This document shows, one piece after another, positions 47,021 through 58,300 of a stretch of 64,000 nucleotides of DNA. A model generated the notes under the pieces. It saw only the letters and a list, made by a program, of their open reading frames with translations. It had not been told where the DNA came from and did no database searches. Origin of the DNA: Vanilla planifolia. Lineage: Eukaryota > Streptophyta > Magnoliopsida > Asparagales > Orchidaceae. Position 1 is the stretch's first letter; the number at the start of each line of letters is the position of its first letter. The stretch lies in contig JAIUJO010000228.1 of the NCBI GenBank assembly GCA_023846275.1, forward strand, positions 434,001-498,000, written 5' to 3'. The translations under genes were made by a program, and so were the position numbers.

Positions 47021-48477
47021 GCAGAACTGTGGTTGGCTTCGGCATGCAAAGACCATACTATCAGCCAATAAGGGAACGATAGGCCTAGGCACCACATCTT
47101 AGTGTGGAGTTTGACTTAGAGGCTCTAAGTCATAACCTTGCACACAATAGCTTAACGTTAGGGGCCTTTGAACTAAGTGTGGCGACCAATTGTGTGAATC
47201 AATGGTTTGACTTGTAGTTGGTCGAATTATTATCATGATACATTCATCAGTTAATTGAAACTCACTTATCTCATGATAATCTAAATCGAGCTCAAATTAG
47301 TTTTTAGTAGGTGAACAATCCAACACTTGGTAAATTTTATTTCATAGTGATAGAGAGAGCAAAAATTAATGGACAAAAAGCAATATTTCTATGAACATAT
47401 GATTACTAAAAGCTAGTTATCTCTATGGAAATTTTTTGACACTTCTAGCTTAAATTTTTGAAAGTTTAAAAGATCAATGTCCCACTTTATTCAAATTTGT
47501 CATAGAAAGTAGAATTCAATGAGCATTTACCTATTTGTTCTACACAAAATTTCTGTTATGATTGAGTTCAGGCTTGCACACTTGCTTTCTCTTTGAACAA
47601 ATGTGTCACCATTGTCAACGTCCTTACTTGATAATGTCTTTTGTCTATAACAACTCATCGGGGTTAGAATTGGAGGAAAAAGGAGGGGTTGGGCCACACC
47701 ACTTTCTCATAGTAAAAGTAAAATAATTTAAAATGTAGTGACATTTTAATTTAATTGACATGCTGATTCCATTTGTGCTTTACTTCTCAAGTCATTCCGT
47801 AAAGTTGGACTACAGTCAAGCTCAATAGGGTCTTACCAAGTCCATTCCTTTGATTGTGATTGTCCTTTATAATTGATAGCGATAATGAGAATCTCATTAA
47901 TCCATTCATGCATATTAGTAACTAGACAACAAGGAAGTTGGTTACCTTAAGAGAGTCATATTTACTCTAACTAATTACTTATACTTGGCTGAATTTATTC
48001 ACTTTAACATTCAGAGTACTAGGCATAAATAAAATTTTGTGAGCATCCTCAAGAAAAATCTAAACAATTTATTGTAATTAAAAAGTATGATACCATATTT
48101 CTATACCAATTATAAGTTCATTGTTCGAGACCCAAGGGAATGTCCCCATGGGGGTTGCTACCAATCCATCCTCTAGTTGAGGTAGGCGAACCCACTTTCC
48201 CCAAATGATTTGCACAAGTAGTTTGTTGATAGTAGGAGACAGATTTAAAATCGGCACGCGTTTGGTGAACCCTTAGAGACAAACCTTTTCTTGAAGTTAT
48301 GGATGCATTTTATCAAAATCACTTGTGTACATGGCATCATCAACTAGTGATTGCTTACCTTGTGGGCCTGATGCAAATTTGAGTATAACTATGCATGCAA
48401 GGTTTTGATGATTATTTTTTCCTCCTCAAGACTGCATTTATTTTCAAGATTTAATTCGTACATCAACACCACTTCTA
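47021..48477 (-). pseudogene. 26S rRNA pseudogene, 3' part, interrupted by a retroelement (unit C)
   Basis: Reverse strand 26S from its 3' end to about the gene's middle. Landmarks are: gacttagaggctctaagtca near 47,112; gaccaattgtgtgaatcaat near 47,183; gtgaacaatccaacacttgg near 47,311; ctcaagtcattcc near 47,793; agtcaagctcaatagggtct near 47,813; gaatctcattaatccattca near 47,889; ttaagagagtcatatttact near 47,946; cttagagacaaaccttttct near 48,271; ggcctgatgcaaatt near 48,364; and attttcaagattt near 48,440. It is cut at 48,477/48,478 by the LTR of a gypsy element. The expected remainder is not found on the far side. Confidence 0.93.
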
Positions 48478-50401
48478 TGGTAAACATTTATTTTCTTATC
48501 ATATACTCAACTCAAAATTGTTTTCTAATTAGATATACTCTAATACGACAAACATGGCATCCCTTATTTTTTTCACATATTCGATAAATTTTCTCCCAAA
48601 TTTTAGAATTAAGATGAACAGAAATATTCACTTGATTTTGTTTATTTTTTAATTACAAATACATCAATATAACATTTTCATCTACAACATGATAATCACA
48701 CACTTTATGTTCATATTTTGTAACTATAAACAATTATGAACAACTAAAACAATCCCAACAATCACATGTCATAGTTTTTATAATTTTTCTACATTATTAC
48801 AACCGATTTATGGATTAATACAATATTAAATTTACTACGTGATTAACATGTCATTTAGCACAACTCTTGTACTGCAAGCCTTTGTAGTTTTAATGTTTCT
48901 TATAAGCTAACCTTATGTGTATACTCTTTTTGATGGGCTCCAATGTGATTAAAATGTTAGTGCCAAAAATAGGCCAGGCCAACCAGAATTTGCTTTGTAG
49001 GATATCTCTAATAATAAAAAAATATGCAAAATAAGCAAAAATTTTGGAAAACCACTGTACAATTTACATGAGCACGAATCATAGCATATTAGTTGGTAGA
49101 GTCTAATTTATGTTAAAATGTAAAAAATTATGATAAGCTATTAAAAGAAAAGCATGCTACAATCCCTTAAAGAAAAATAACAGGAAAATCCAACTTATTA
49201 TATCTTTAATTTTTTTTCTTAATGTTGTCTTATTTATTGATATCAGTTTGCACAAAACTTAAGTAAATTTTAAGATGGACAATGCTATTACTCCCTCACT
49301 CCCAGTGTAATTTGTTACTATCATCTTTTTGGTTTTCTTAATTCTAGTAGAAACCTCTTTTACTAATTTACCATATCATGTTTTCATGCATAATGATGTT
49401 TAGAACATTCATATTTTTGAATATCTATCTGCTTACAGCAAATTACAATGATGTAGTCAACTATCCGCTAGCCACTTGACGATGAAAATGGTCTAATATA
49501 CATTCACAGGTACAATTCTTATTTTTATATTATTTAATTAGTATGCATTTACATAAGCATATCAATGTCATGCTTACATAGTTAATCATGCCAAAAACTT
49601 TCACATTTGTGTGTTATCAATATTGAATGACATACATCTACCAACAAGTATAATTTGAATGCTGTTCTGTATATAATAGTATTACATCAGTACATCAGTA
49701 TCACTTATTTTATTAAAATTCATATGCATGGTCTTAAATTCAACAATTAATAATACATTGGACATAAGCATATGCTATTTATATTGGAGTGCCTACATCC
49801 AATTAGAATATAAATTCCCATTAATTTTCATTATTTTGTATTACATCAATTCATTGATATCACATATTCTATACATAATTCATATACAAGTTCTTAATTT
49901 CATTAATTAACAATAAATTGTACATATACATATAACATTTATATTTGAGTGCTCACCTCACTTGAACGGTCTTAATTTCAATAATAAGAACAAAATGAGA
50001 ATTAGGAATATAATATTTATGCTAGAACTCATATTTCACATGGGAAGTCATAATTTAAATAATTAACACTACATCAAACGTAGGCATATAATATTTATGT
50101 TAGCATGCTTACATTATATGTAATGTCTAATTTTAATAATCAACACTAAATGAGATATATAAATATATATATAGTATTTTTTTAGTGCTCTTTTCTCATT
50201 GTTTGGGATTGCTTTGTAGTTCTTCAACTATTTTTTATTGTCATTTTTTATTTGTCTATTGTAATTTCATCAACTTAATTTAAAGAGTTTTATGCAAATT
50301 GAAAATTTTTAAGCTATCAATTGGAATTGCATGAAAAACCTTTTTAATCAAAAAAGTAATCTATCTATTTTCTCATTTTCATTGTTTTCTCTTTTCTAAC
50401 A
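48478..50401 (-). repeat. 3' LTR of the gypsy element
   Basis: About 1.92 kb, with TG at 48,478 and CA at 50,400-50,401, so the element strand begins TGTTAG and ends ACCA. The inner 1.28 kb aligns collinearly with 54,039-55,335; for example, ctcaactcaaaattgtttt near 48,506 pairs with ctcaacttaaatttgtttt near 54,065, and aaaatgttagtgcc near 48,952 pairs with aaaatgttagtgct near 54,524. The outer 630 bp has no partner, because the other LTR is truncated. The outer part contains a tandem repeat of about 78 bp. Confidence 0.85.
49680..50195 (-). repeat. About 78-bp tandem repeat inside the 3' LTR
   Basis: Repeats anchored on gtcttaatttcaataatta and the following ...catataatatttat block begin near 49,731, 49,890, 49,969, 50,047 and 50,125. 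Spacings are 159 (twice 79), 79, 78 and 78 bp. LTR-internal minisatellites are common in plant retroelements and sit in the promoter-bearing U3 side here. Confidence 0.75.
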
Positions 50402-50418
50402 CCCTACTTTTTCTTGCC
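50402..50418 (-). other. Polypurine tract
   Basis: On the element strand this is GGCAAGAAAAAGTAGGG, directly abutting the LTR start TGTTAG. Position and composition fit the plus-strand primer of LTR retrotransposons. Confidence 0.7.
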
Positions 50419-51009
50419 ACTAATATTTTCCCTTTAAGCTGTCAAAAAAATAATAGAAAACGTTAATTAGGATCTTAAATAATGATCTTTGGGTTTTGAG
50501 CATTTTTGACTCACATTCGATTTCTAAGATGTAGAACAACTTCAAATCCCTTATTCCCTTGCGAGGATTACGACAGTCATTTCCATTATCATCAACAAAG
50601 TGGATTCTCTAGTGAAACATGGGCTAATTTCAAAGGGAAGAAATAGGTCATAGGCGTCACGCATGGTTGGGGAAAAGAGAATTTTATCTTTGAAAATATA
50701 AACTACATATTATATATATAATATATAATATATAAGATATTATAATTTATTTTTATTAGCTTTGATAATTAATATAAATTCAAAATATGCTCTTATTAAG
50801 ATAAAAGAAACTTTATTTTTCTCATCTCAATGAGATATATCTAATTTTGAATTTATTTTTTTATTTTTGAGTGCTTCATATTTTCATCTTTTGGTATGTA
50901 TGTTGAGGTAGTTCAATATATACCTTGTTTGTGGATTATAGGTGTTAGGAATTCTACTCTTTTTGTAAGAATTTTGTCCTAAAAATCTAGAATGGGTTAG
51001 TATACGTCA
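50419..51009. other. Gypsy 3' untranslated region
   Basis: About 590 bp between the polypurine tract and the integrase tail, including an AT dinucleotide-rich run at 50,708-50,745. No feature beyond that. Confidence 0.5.
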
Positions 51010-51306
51010 TTCTCATCCCATCCTTGAGTTCCTAAGCAGGTTCAGGCTTTATTTTATTGTGTAATATACTTTAACCATAAGAATATCTTTCATTCTAAAT
51101 TATTTACTCTCGTTAACTAAGTTTCTTATAGGCTTCTCTTCATAACTAAGATTTTGTTGCACTTTTATAATATTTGGATCATATTGAACTATATTGGATG
51201 GATTAAATTTGCATTTTGATATAGCTAAATAATGAGATAAATTAGACATATTGACTAATGCTGTAGTTAGTGCTACTTGGTATAAATCCTCTTCAAAATT
51301 TTCCAA
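51010..51306 (-). pseudogene. Gypsy integrase C-terminal tail (chromodomain-like region)
   Basis: The 68-codon reverse frame at 51,100-51,306 reads LYQVALTTALVNMSNLSHYL, then KFNPSNIVQYDPN, then VQQNLSYEEKPIRNL. It matches the chromovirus pattern vayrLaLPp.l...HnVFHvS.LrkY..dpshv....p...e.lsyeekPv.Il. Beyond the first stop, in the same region, comes a decayed FLWLKYITQ*NKA equivalent of VKVLW.nh..EEATWE. This is among the clearest protein homologies in the window. Confidence 0.9.
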
Positions 51307-51399
51307 TATCTAAAAAGGTTCATTGGCTTTAGCATCTTATTTTTACCAAATCAGCTTACATCCTTCAATAAACAAACATTTAGGAATGCATGTCTCCTC

Positions 51400-52130
51400 A
51401 TAACTATGTGATCCATGTTTTGTGCAGAAGTACTTCATTTGATTATCTTATTCTTTCTACATTTCTTTTATCATTCATTTGAAACTTCTGGGTTGTTTGT
51501 TCTATCAATTTTGTCTCCAATTGAGCTTTGTCACCTAGTTCATTCTAACACAATAATTTCTTATTATACAATGCCTCATATGATTCCTTCCTCTGTTGTA
51601 TTGGTAAATATTAGTTTATGTAAATTCAATCAATGAGAGATGATTTTCTTAGCTTCCACCAAAATCTAACACACATACTTTAAACATACCCTCCAAAGTC
51701 TTTATAGTTCTTTTAGTCTATCCACCTCTTTGAGATTGAAGTATTATGCTAAATATTAATTAAGTCTAAATGATTCACGTACATTTTTTTAGAAATGAGA
51801 TTTATCTAGAGTCTCGATTAAAGTTATTTCCTTCAATACTCCAGATAATCTCATAATTTGATCAACTTAAATTTGTGCTTTTCATTCAATTGAATAAATA
51901 GGTTTAGTGGGTTCAAAATTTGTGGACTTTATTAATCTAGCAATAATTAATCATATAGAATTATATCCATGAACAAGTTTTGGAAACCAAGTTATAAAAT
52001 CAATTAATAGTTCTTGTTATTCCATATTATAATAGGAAAATGTTACAACGATCCCTTTGGTCTTTCTTTCTCCTCTTTAATATATTAGCATATCAGCCAC
52101 TTATGTAATCATAGATTTATTTCTTCATAC
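51400..52130 (-). pseudogene. Gypsy integrase remnant
   Basis: Read on the - strand. The end of the zinc-binding region lies near 52,100. The catalytic core contains YQELLIDFITWFP (core start) and LVHGYNSI*LIIARLIKSTN near 51,960, then the C-terminal side of the core, QTKRTIKTLEGMFKVCVLDF, near 51,700 (family GQSERTIQTLEDMLRACVLDF). Further along SYEALYNKKLLC*NELGDKA near 51,530 corresponds to PFEALYGRRCRSP..W.E.GE. The first DD-E Asp is kept in IDFI, and frameshifts split the core. This enzyme would have joined element DNA to the chromosome. Confidence 0.93.
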
Positions 52131-52529
52131 CATTCGTATAATATCTCTAATTTATGTACTGTAACATCTCTAATTCATCTACTGTCACACTTTTTTTGAT
52201 TTTTTGCTGCATTACACACTTATCGTTAGCATCTTTCAATAATATTTATTTCCATGTACATATTTTAGGAAAATATGTTCTATTGTTATAAAATTATATT
52301 CTTTTATTTAAATATAATTTTTTTCCTTTCTTTAAAAAATTTTGGCCTTGATTTGTTAGATGTCTTCATTTATGTCTTCAGCAACTTTTAAAGAATACAA
52401 CTACTCTTCTACAATAGCTAATTTAGAAAATTTTTTCTAGTAGTTGCTCACATTGCATTTAATTCCAATTGATTGATTTTAAAAATTCATTATACTTTTG
52501 TGAAGCATGATATCATGCTATGAACACTA

Positions 52530-52890
52530 GTCCTGAAGCACAATGTATACATTACAACATTGGCTTAACCTGAATAGTAAACAATCTCCATATCATAAAC
52601 TTAAGTAGTTCCAACTACTTTTAGTGTCAAAAATTTAACTTTATTTTGTGTGGAAATATATTCAAATGTTCTTAATAAATAATTAAATAACAATTAAAAT
52701 CGTAAAGATAGTGCGTCTAAATCTTTAAGACATATATTTATAGTAAACACAAGATGCCTATCATTCTGCGTTACTATACACCGAAGTCTTTGCAAAGATG
52801 CATCAATATCTACTCAAAATTTAGTTTCTTTGTTAGACAATGCTAACATACGTGCTAAAACAAATTTCTCTATTAAAGTTTGTAAACTAT
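52530..52890 (-). pseudogene. Gypsy RNase H remnant
   Basis: LARMLALSNKETKF*VDIDAS, then LQRLRCIVTQND near 52,780-52,840, corresponds to apvLalPd...f.v.tDAS..giG.vL.Q. The first catalytic Asp (IDAS) survives. YYSG*ANVVMYTLC near 52,550 is the YhPGkaNvvADALS end. Located exactly between RT and integrase as expected. Confidence 0.9.
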
Positions 52891-53149
52891 CTTGTAGTCT
52901 TATTTCTATTCAAAAATCATTATCTTCTATGTTAATCTTCTTTATGATACTAAACTTTAAGAAAATTCCTTTTCAAATTTCTATAATATTTAGCCAAATA
53001 TAAGAAACTTCACGATTTTATATGTTTCATGGCCTAGGTCGTTAATGATCGATCTTACTTTTTAAAATCTATAGAGATTGTTTTTACACTACTACATGCC
53101 CCGAGAAAGTTGCATTACGCAATCAAAAATTATATTCCTAAGATGTTGC

Positions 53150-53679
53150 ATATAATTAGTGATCTCGTGTCCTTTGTAACAAAAGATTGAATTTTCTTTC
53201 GCATTTTGTTTCATATATATAGTAGATCAAGATATCATTAACAAAAATAATGAAATGAACAACCCACTTCTTAAACAATTTATTTCTTAAATTCATAAAA
53301 GTTATCGAAGCATTTGCTAAATGAATAAGTATCATGAGAAATTCAAAATGATAGTATCTAGTTCTAAAAGTATTTTTCAGAATGTCTTATCTTCTAGTTT
53401 TTTACTAAAGTTAACTAAATGTCTAATCAATCTTTGAAAAAATTTAACTTCGTGCAATCGATTAAATAATTCATCTATTCAAGGTGGGTGATATTTATTA
53501 TTAATTATGATTTTATTTAATTCCACATAATCAACATATGTCTTTAAACTTTCATCCATCATTTTCACAAACAGTATAAGTAGTTTTATCACAAGAGCTA
53601 TTTTTAATATGTATATTTCAACAAACAATAGTGTAATCAAATCAATTGAAATAAATGCACCACAATCAAACATAGCCAT
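53150..53679 (-). pseudogene. Gypsy reverse transcriptase remnant
   Basis: The 66-codon reverse frame at 53,479-53,679 carries LLILFVKMMDESLKTYVDYV then ELNKIIINNKYHPP, the N-terminal RT block (vlFVkKKDGslR.ciDYR.LNk.ti.nkyplP). After a stop follow IDELFNRLHEVKFF, then FRTRYYHFEFLM near 53,350, NASITFMNL near 53,300, and VNDILIYY near 53,225, where the catalytic DD has become ND. The region before VKMMDES (FDCGAFIS) might be a protease relic (DSGA) fused by the gag deletion, but this is uncertain. Confidence 0.93.
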
Positions 53680-54019
53680 TATAAGTATATCTTATAACAT
53701 TAGAGTACATGCAATAACATTACGTGATTTAAAGGCCTCTTTTGGGTAATGTCATAGATGTAGGGATTTTTAGTCTACTATAGTGCTAAAGAATCCTATC
53801 TTTAACTTGTCTCATATGCATCCTAAGGTGCATTGAATTATCTTGTTGTGCTAGACTCCATGATGGTTTTCAATCAACCATTCAACAATTGATTTCATTT
53901 ACCTCCATCATTTAAAGGACAACAATTTAGAGTTAAATCATTATGGTTGAGGAGAAGCTATAGTAGACTATGACCCTAACCCATTAGCATTTCTTTCTTG
54001 AATTACATCCACACTTCAT
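53680..54019. other. Gypsy leader remnant; gag and protease missing
   Basis: About 340 bp between RT and the primer-binding site where several kilobases of gag and protease would normally lie. No capsid major homology region or CCHC motif is visible in any frame. Confidence 0.7.
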
Positions 54020-54031
54020 ACTTCGATACCA
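54020..54031 (-). other. tRNA primer-binding site
   Basis: Element strand TGGTATCGAAGT. The first seven bases match the initiator-Met tRNA 3' end complement (TGGTATCAGAGC), the usual primer of plant gypsy elements. It lies 7 bp inside the LTR border. Confidence 0.7.
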
Positions 54032-54038
54032 TCATTAT

Positions 54039-55335
54039 TGAAACCTTTTATTTCCTTGTCATCCACTCAACTTAAATTTGTTTTAGTTAAATTATTCTTT
54101 GATACCTCTAATGTGGCATACTTTAGTTTTGCCATATATTTAATAAATACTTTTGCAAATTTTATAATTCAAATGGATAAAGCCTCTCCTAGATATGTTT
54201 TATTTTCTAATTTAAAATTACATTAATAGAACATCTATAACTATAACATCGCAACCATAAAGTTTATATTCATAACTATTAACAATAAATAAAGGAATCT
54301 AATAACTATAAATAATTGAAACAATCACAACAATCACTTGACATATTTTCATAATTTCATTATAATAGTACAACTTGTTTCCACATTCGTATATGATCCT
54401 CAATTTATGACATGATTAACAAGTCATTTACTTCAACTCCTTTAACACAATCTATTGTTCTTTTAATTTTTCATATAGTTTTTTCTTATTGGTAGATCTC
54501 TTTGGTTCGGCTCCAATATACCTAAAATGTTAGTGCTAATTGAAAGTTATGCCAATCATCACTCGTTTAACGGACTCTCTCTAAAAGTAAATAAATATTT
54601 GAAATAAATAAAAATTAATGTTAACAACATGTAGGGGTTATCATAACATTAGCCATAGTCTTAAAATAAAAAAAGAATTATGATATGTTATCACAAGAAT
54701 TATATGTTATAATCTTTGAAAGAAATAATTAGCACATGTAGCTTTTACATTTTTATATTTATATTTCAAAATCTTAACTTTTATCAACACCAATTTCTAC
54801 TTAACTAAGTAAACATTATGATGACAAATGCTGCTACTATCTCTCTCTATCAGATGAGTGAGTTAGTTATCTTCATTTTAATTTTACTTATGATAAAAAC
54901 ATCTTTTATTGATTTATCATTTTTTATTTTCATTCACAATCATGCTCAGTCTTTCCATATTTTTCATGGTTACATCTATGTAAGAAATTATAATTGAGTA
55001 GCCCACTATATACCAGCCACCTCATCGTGGCAATGTCACCCTTGGGTGTACATGCTAATAGCCACCTCATGACAATAATTCCCTTAATATAGTATTTTTT
55101 TTTTCATAGTATTTTGTTTGATGTATCATTTTGTGTTAGTTATGCTTATATAATTATTCATGTCAAATAATTTGACATTACTCATTATAAATATTAAGAG
55201 AAATGCATCTAATTTCAATTAAAATTTCTACTATAGTTACATATAATAGCATTACATCAATACATCAATATTACCTGCTTTGAACAAATTAATATGTAAA
55301 GTCTTGATTTCATCAATTAGTAATACATTACATAG
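54039..55335 (-). repeat. 5' LTR of the gypsy element, outer end missing
   Basis: Aligned with the inner 1.28 kb of the 3' LTR. Its inner end (tg at 54,039 on +) is intact. At about 55,335 similarity stops and the 410-bp tandem repeat begins, so roughly 630 bp of the LTR including its start are lost. The outer flank that would carry the target-site duplicate is gone too. Confidence 0.85.
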
Positions 55336-58300
55336 ACCATATTAAGGATAGCCAAATGACATTTTTCTAATCTCCATAAAATAACATTTAAAATTACTAC
55401 GAATTATAAAATTTAGTAAGCCTAAATAAAAATAAATTATTATTTTAATATTAAGAAAGGATATATTAAATAGGAAATAGAATAAATTGTAACAATTTAA
55501 TCTAAAAAATACAAGAAATGATGATGTATGAAAGGAGATTAATAGTTATATTATAATTTAACCAAATCAAAGGAAAACATTTAGAGAAATTTGAAAATTC
55601 TACAACTATACTTCATTTAAAGATATCAATTAGATCAATTGTAAAATCCATATCATCAAATTAGGTACAAATAAAAATGTCTCTTTACGTGTGTCCAAAT
55701 TTTGGAAAAATTTTTAAAATATAAAACATTAATATCTAAATAGATAGAGCTGATTTATAAGAGTCTAATGACTTTTACTTCTTCTCTAATGAACCTTTTT
55801 TTGGGAATACTTAGAATTACAAAATAAAGGTGATGAAAAGATCCAACAAAAGGTGATTTAAAATTATGTAATAATTTAACAAAATCAAAGTAAAAAAAAT
55901 CTGAAATTAAAAATAAATTATGAAGTAAAGCTACATTATAAGATACTATTATGATTATGGAACAAGTTTAATCCTAAAACTTGTTATGAATAAAAATTTC
56001 TTTTAAACAATATTAAAACATTTTGTAGTAAATAGCTTAAGAAATAAAACAATGAACGTTTAATTAGTGAAAGATAGTTTTAGATGAATTCAACAAGTTT
56101 ATTCATCTCAATTGGATCTTATTTTGAACTTCTTTGCATTAGAAAATTAAATAGGACATAATAATATTAAGTTATTATTTTAATATAATTAAATATCTAA
56201 TAACACAAAAAATAAAATAAAGCACAAAACTAATTATCACTTAAAATGTTCTCATGCATTAGAAAATGAAATTTTAAAAATTTCAAAAAATTATATTTAA
56301 TTATATAGAGACCCTCAAGAGAAGTATAATAATATTTGTTTCATCTTAATTAAACCTTTTTTGGTGTTACTATGAACTACAAAAACAAGCAATCATAAAT
56401 AATAATAATAATTTGTTTTTTAGTTTAATAAATAAATATTATAGTTGAAATAAGATAAATTGAAGAAACATAATATCCCTAATTAAAAGTAATGTAAAGG
56501 TTGCACGAGTTTAGATTAAAAATAACATAGAAACATATGCTAAACGCAAGAAAAAAATTTGAGGAAATGAAATAAATTGTACCAAAAGCTTGATATCAAC
56601 TTACACAAGAGTTCAAGCATGAAATAGGTAACCATCAAATCTTGTATTAACCAAAATGTCTGCAAAAACATGGAAAAATGATTAGAAAAAAATTAGAAAG
56701 GGATGAATATTTAATTAGATATAGGCCATTGAGGTCAAACAACATTTATTATATCATGATTAGTCTTCATTTGGTGTTATAAAGAAGCACCCAAGAATGT
56801 AAAGATAAATAATAAAGAAAAAGTTTTTGTTGAAAAGTAAATATATGTTAAAACAATGTAAACATGACATGAGAGGAGATTTAGTGTAAAATTTTAATAT
56901 GAAAAACTCAATGAAAGATATTTTAAAACTATAAAATTTGCATGAAAACTTTGCATTCCAAGATAATAAGGAGATCATGCAAAACATCCTTAATGGTCAA
57001 ATCAAGTATGAATAAAAACTACTCTTAAAACATGCCAAAGCCATAAAAAATATAGTATTTACGAACATAAATGTTCTATTTTTATTTTCATAGATATTGT
57101 CCGGACTTGTCTAATGGTTTTTGTCTAATTTTTATTGATCCTCACGTTGAAATATATTGAATGGCCAAGTAAAGAAGAATAGTTAATAATAAATTATGAT
57201 TTTAATATTAAATATGACAAAATGAAGGTCTATAATTTAAAAACATCAAGGCCATGTAAAAGGCACTTGATAAGAGATTTAGTTACAATGTATTAGATGT
57301 AAGGCAATACAAAATGCTTAAAGAAAATTAAATAAATTGGATTAAAAAATAACATACCAAGAAACTAAGGAGATTGAATGCAACATACTTGAACATAAAT
57401 AATGGTACGAATTAAAATGCCTCAATAAACTTATAAAGAGAATAGAAAAATATTTAAAAACATAAAAATTGAATATTTAATTGGATAAAGCACACATACA
57501 ACTGATGATTATTTTGTCATGATCAGAACTCAATTGGAATTACGTCAAATTTTTAAAGTAAAGAAGAGTAAGTAGTAATAAAATGTTAAATATTATGTAA
57601 AAATAGAGCAAAGCTAAATTGAGATAAATTGAAATAATGTTATGAAATTAAATCAAATGATGTAAAGGCCATCGAAGAAGAGAATTAAAGTTTTGTTGTA
57701 TTTTAACCAAATCAAAGATAAAAAATGAAGGAAAAAGATAAATTATTTGAGAAAGTTTTAATCCAAGACACTAAAGAGACTGAGCATGACATTCTTGATC
57801 ATCAAATCAAGTATTAGTCAAAATATCTTATAAAGTAGCTAAAAATAAATAAAAAATAAAATATTTCAAAATGTAAATAAAATTTTCACAAAGAGAGCTA
57901 GCCACGTGGAATGAACCAACATTTCTATCTTCACCATAAGATCTCGTTTAGAATTAGTAAGAATTTTAAAAAATTATTGAGAATAAATAAAAAAATTACT
58001 ATTTTCAAATTGAATAAATATATGTAAATGATAAAAAGGGATAAATTGGAGAAATGTAATAAAATGAAATGCCAAACATATGAAGGACACATGATGGAAG
58101 ACTTAGTGTTACGTAGTAATACAACAAACTTTAGGAAAAAAATATTGGAGAAATAAGATAAATATATTGTAAAATTGAATTTTAGTGTACAAAGGTGATC
58201 GTGTGTAAAATCCTCAATTGTTAAATCATATATGAAATAAAATGCTCTATAAAGCCTTTAAAAAAACTAAAAATATAAAAATAAATATTTAATTGGATAA

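Larger units (their letters stand above)
48478..55335 (-). mobile_element. Degenerate Ty3/gypsy LTR retrotransposon (Tekay/Del-like)
   Basis: Complete in outline and read right to left: 5' LTR (54,039-55,335, outer end missing), primer-binding site, short leader, RT, RNase H, integrase, integrase C-terminal tail, polypurine tract, 3' LTR (48,478-50,401). The RT-RH-INT order defines Ty3/gypsy, and the tail resembling LSYEEKPV..L suggests a chromovirus of the Tekay/Del type. Only about 340 bp separate primer site and RT, so gag and most of the protease region are deleted. All domains carry stops. The two LTRs are visibly diverged, so the insertion is old. Confidence 0.92.

Noticed and set aside
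50700..50750. AT-rich hairpin as a regulatory site or origin
   Set aside because: A simple TA-rich run in a retroelement UTR; such runs are frequent at this base composition.
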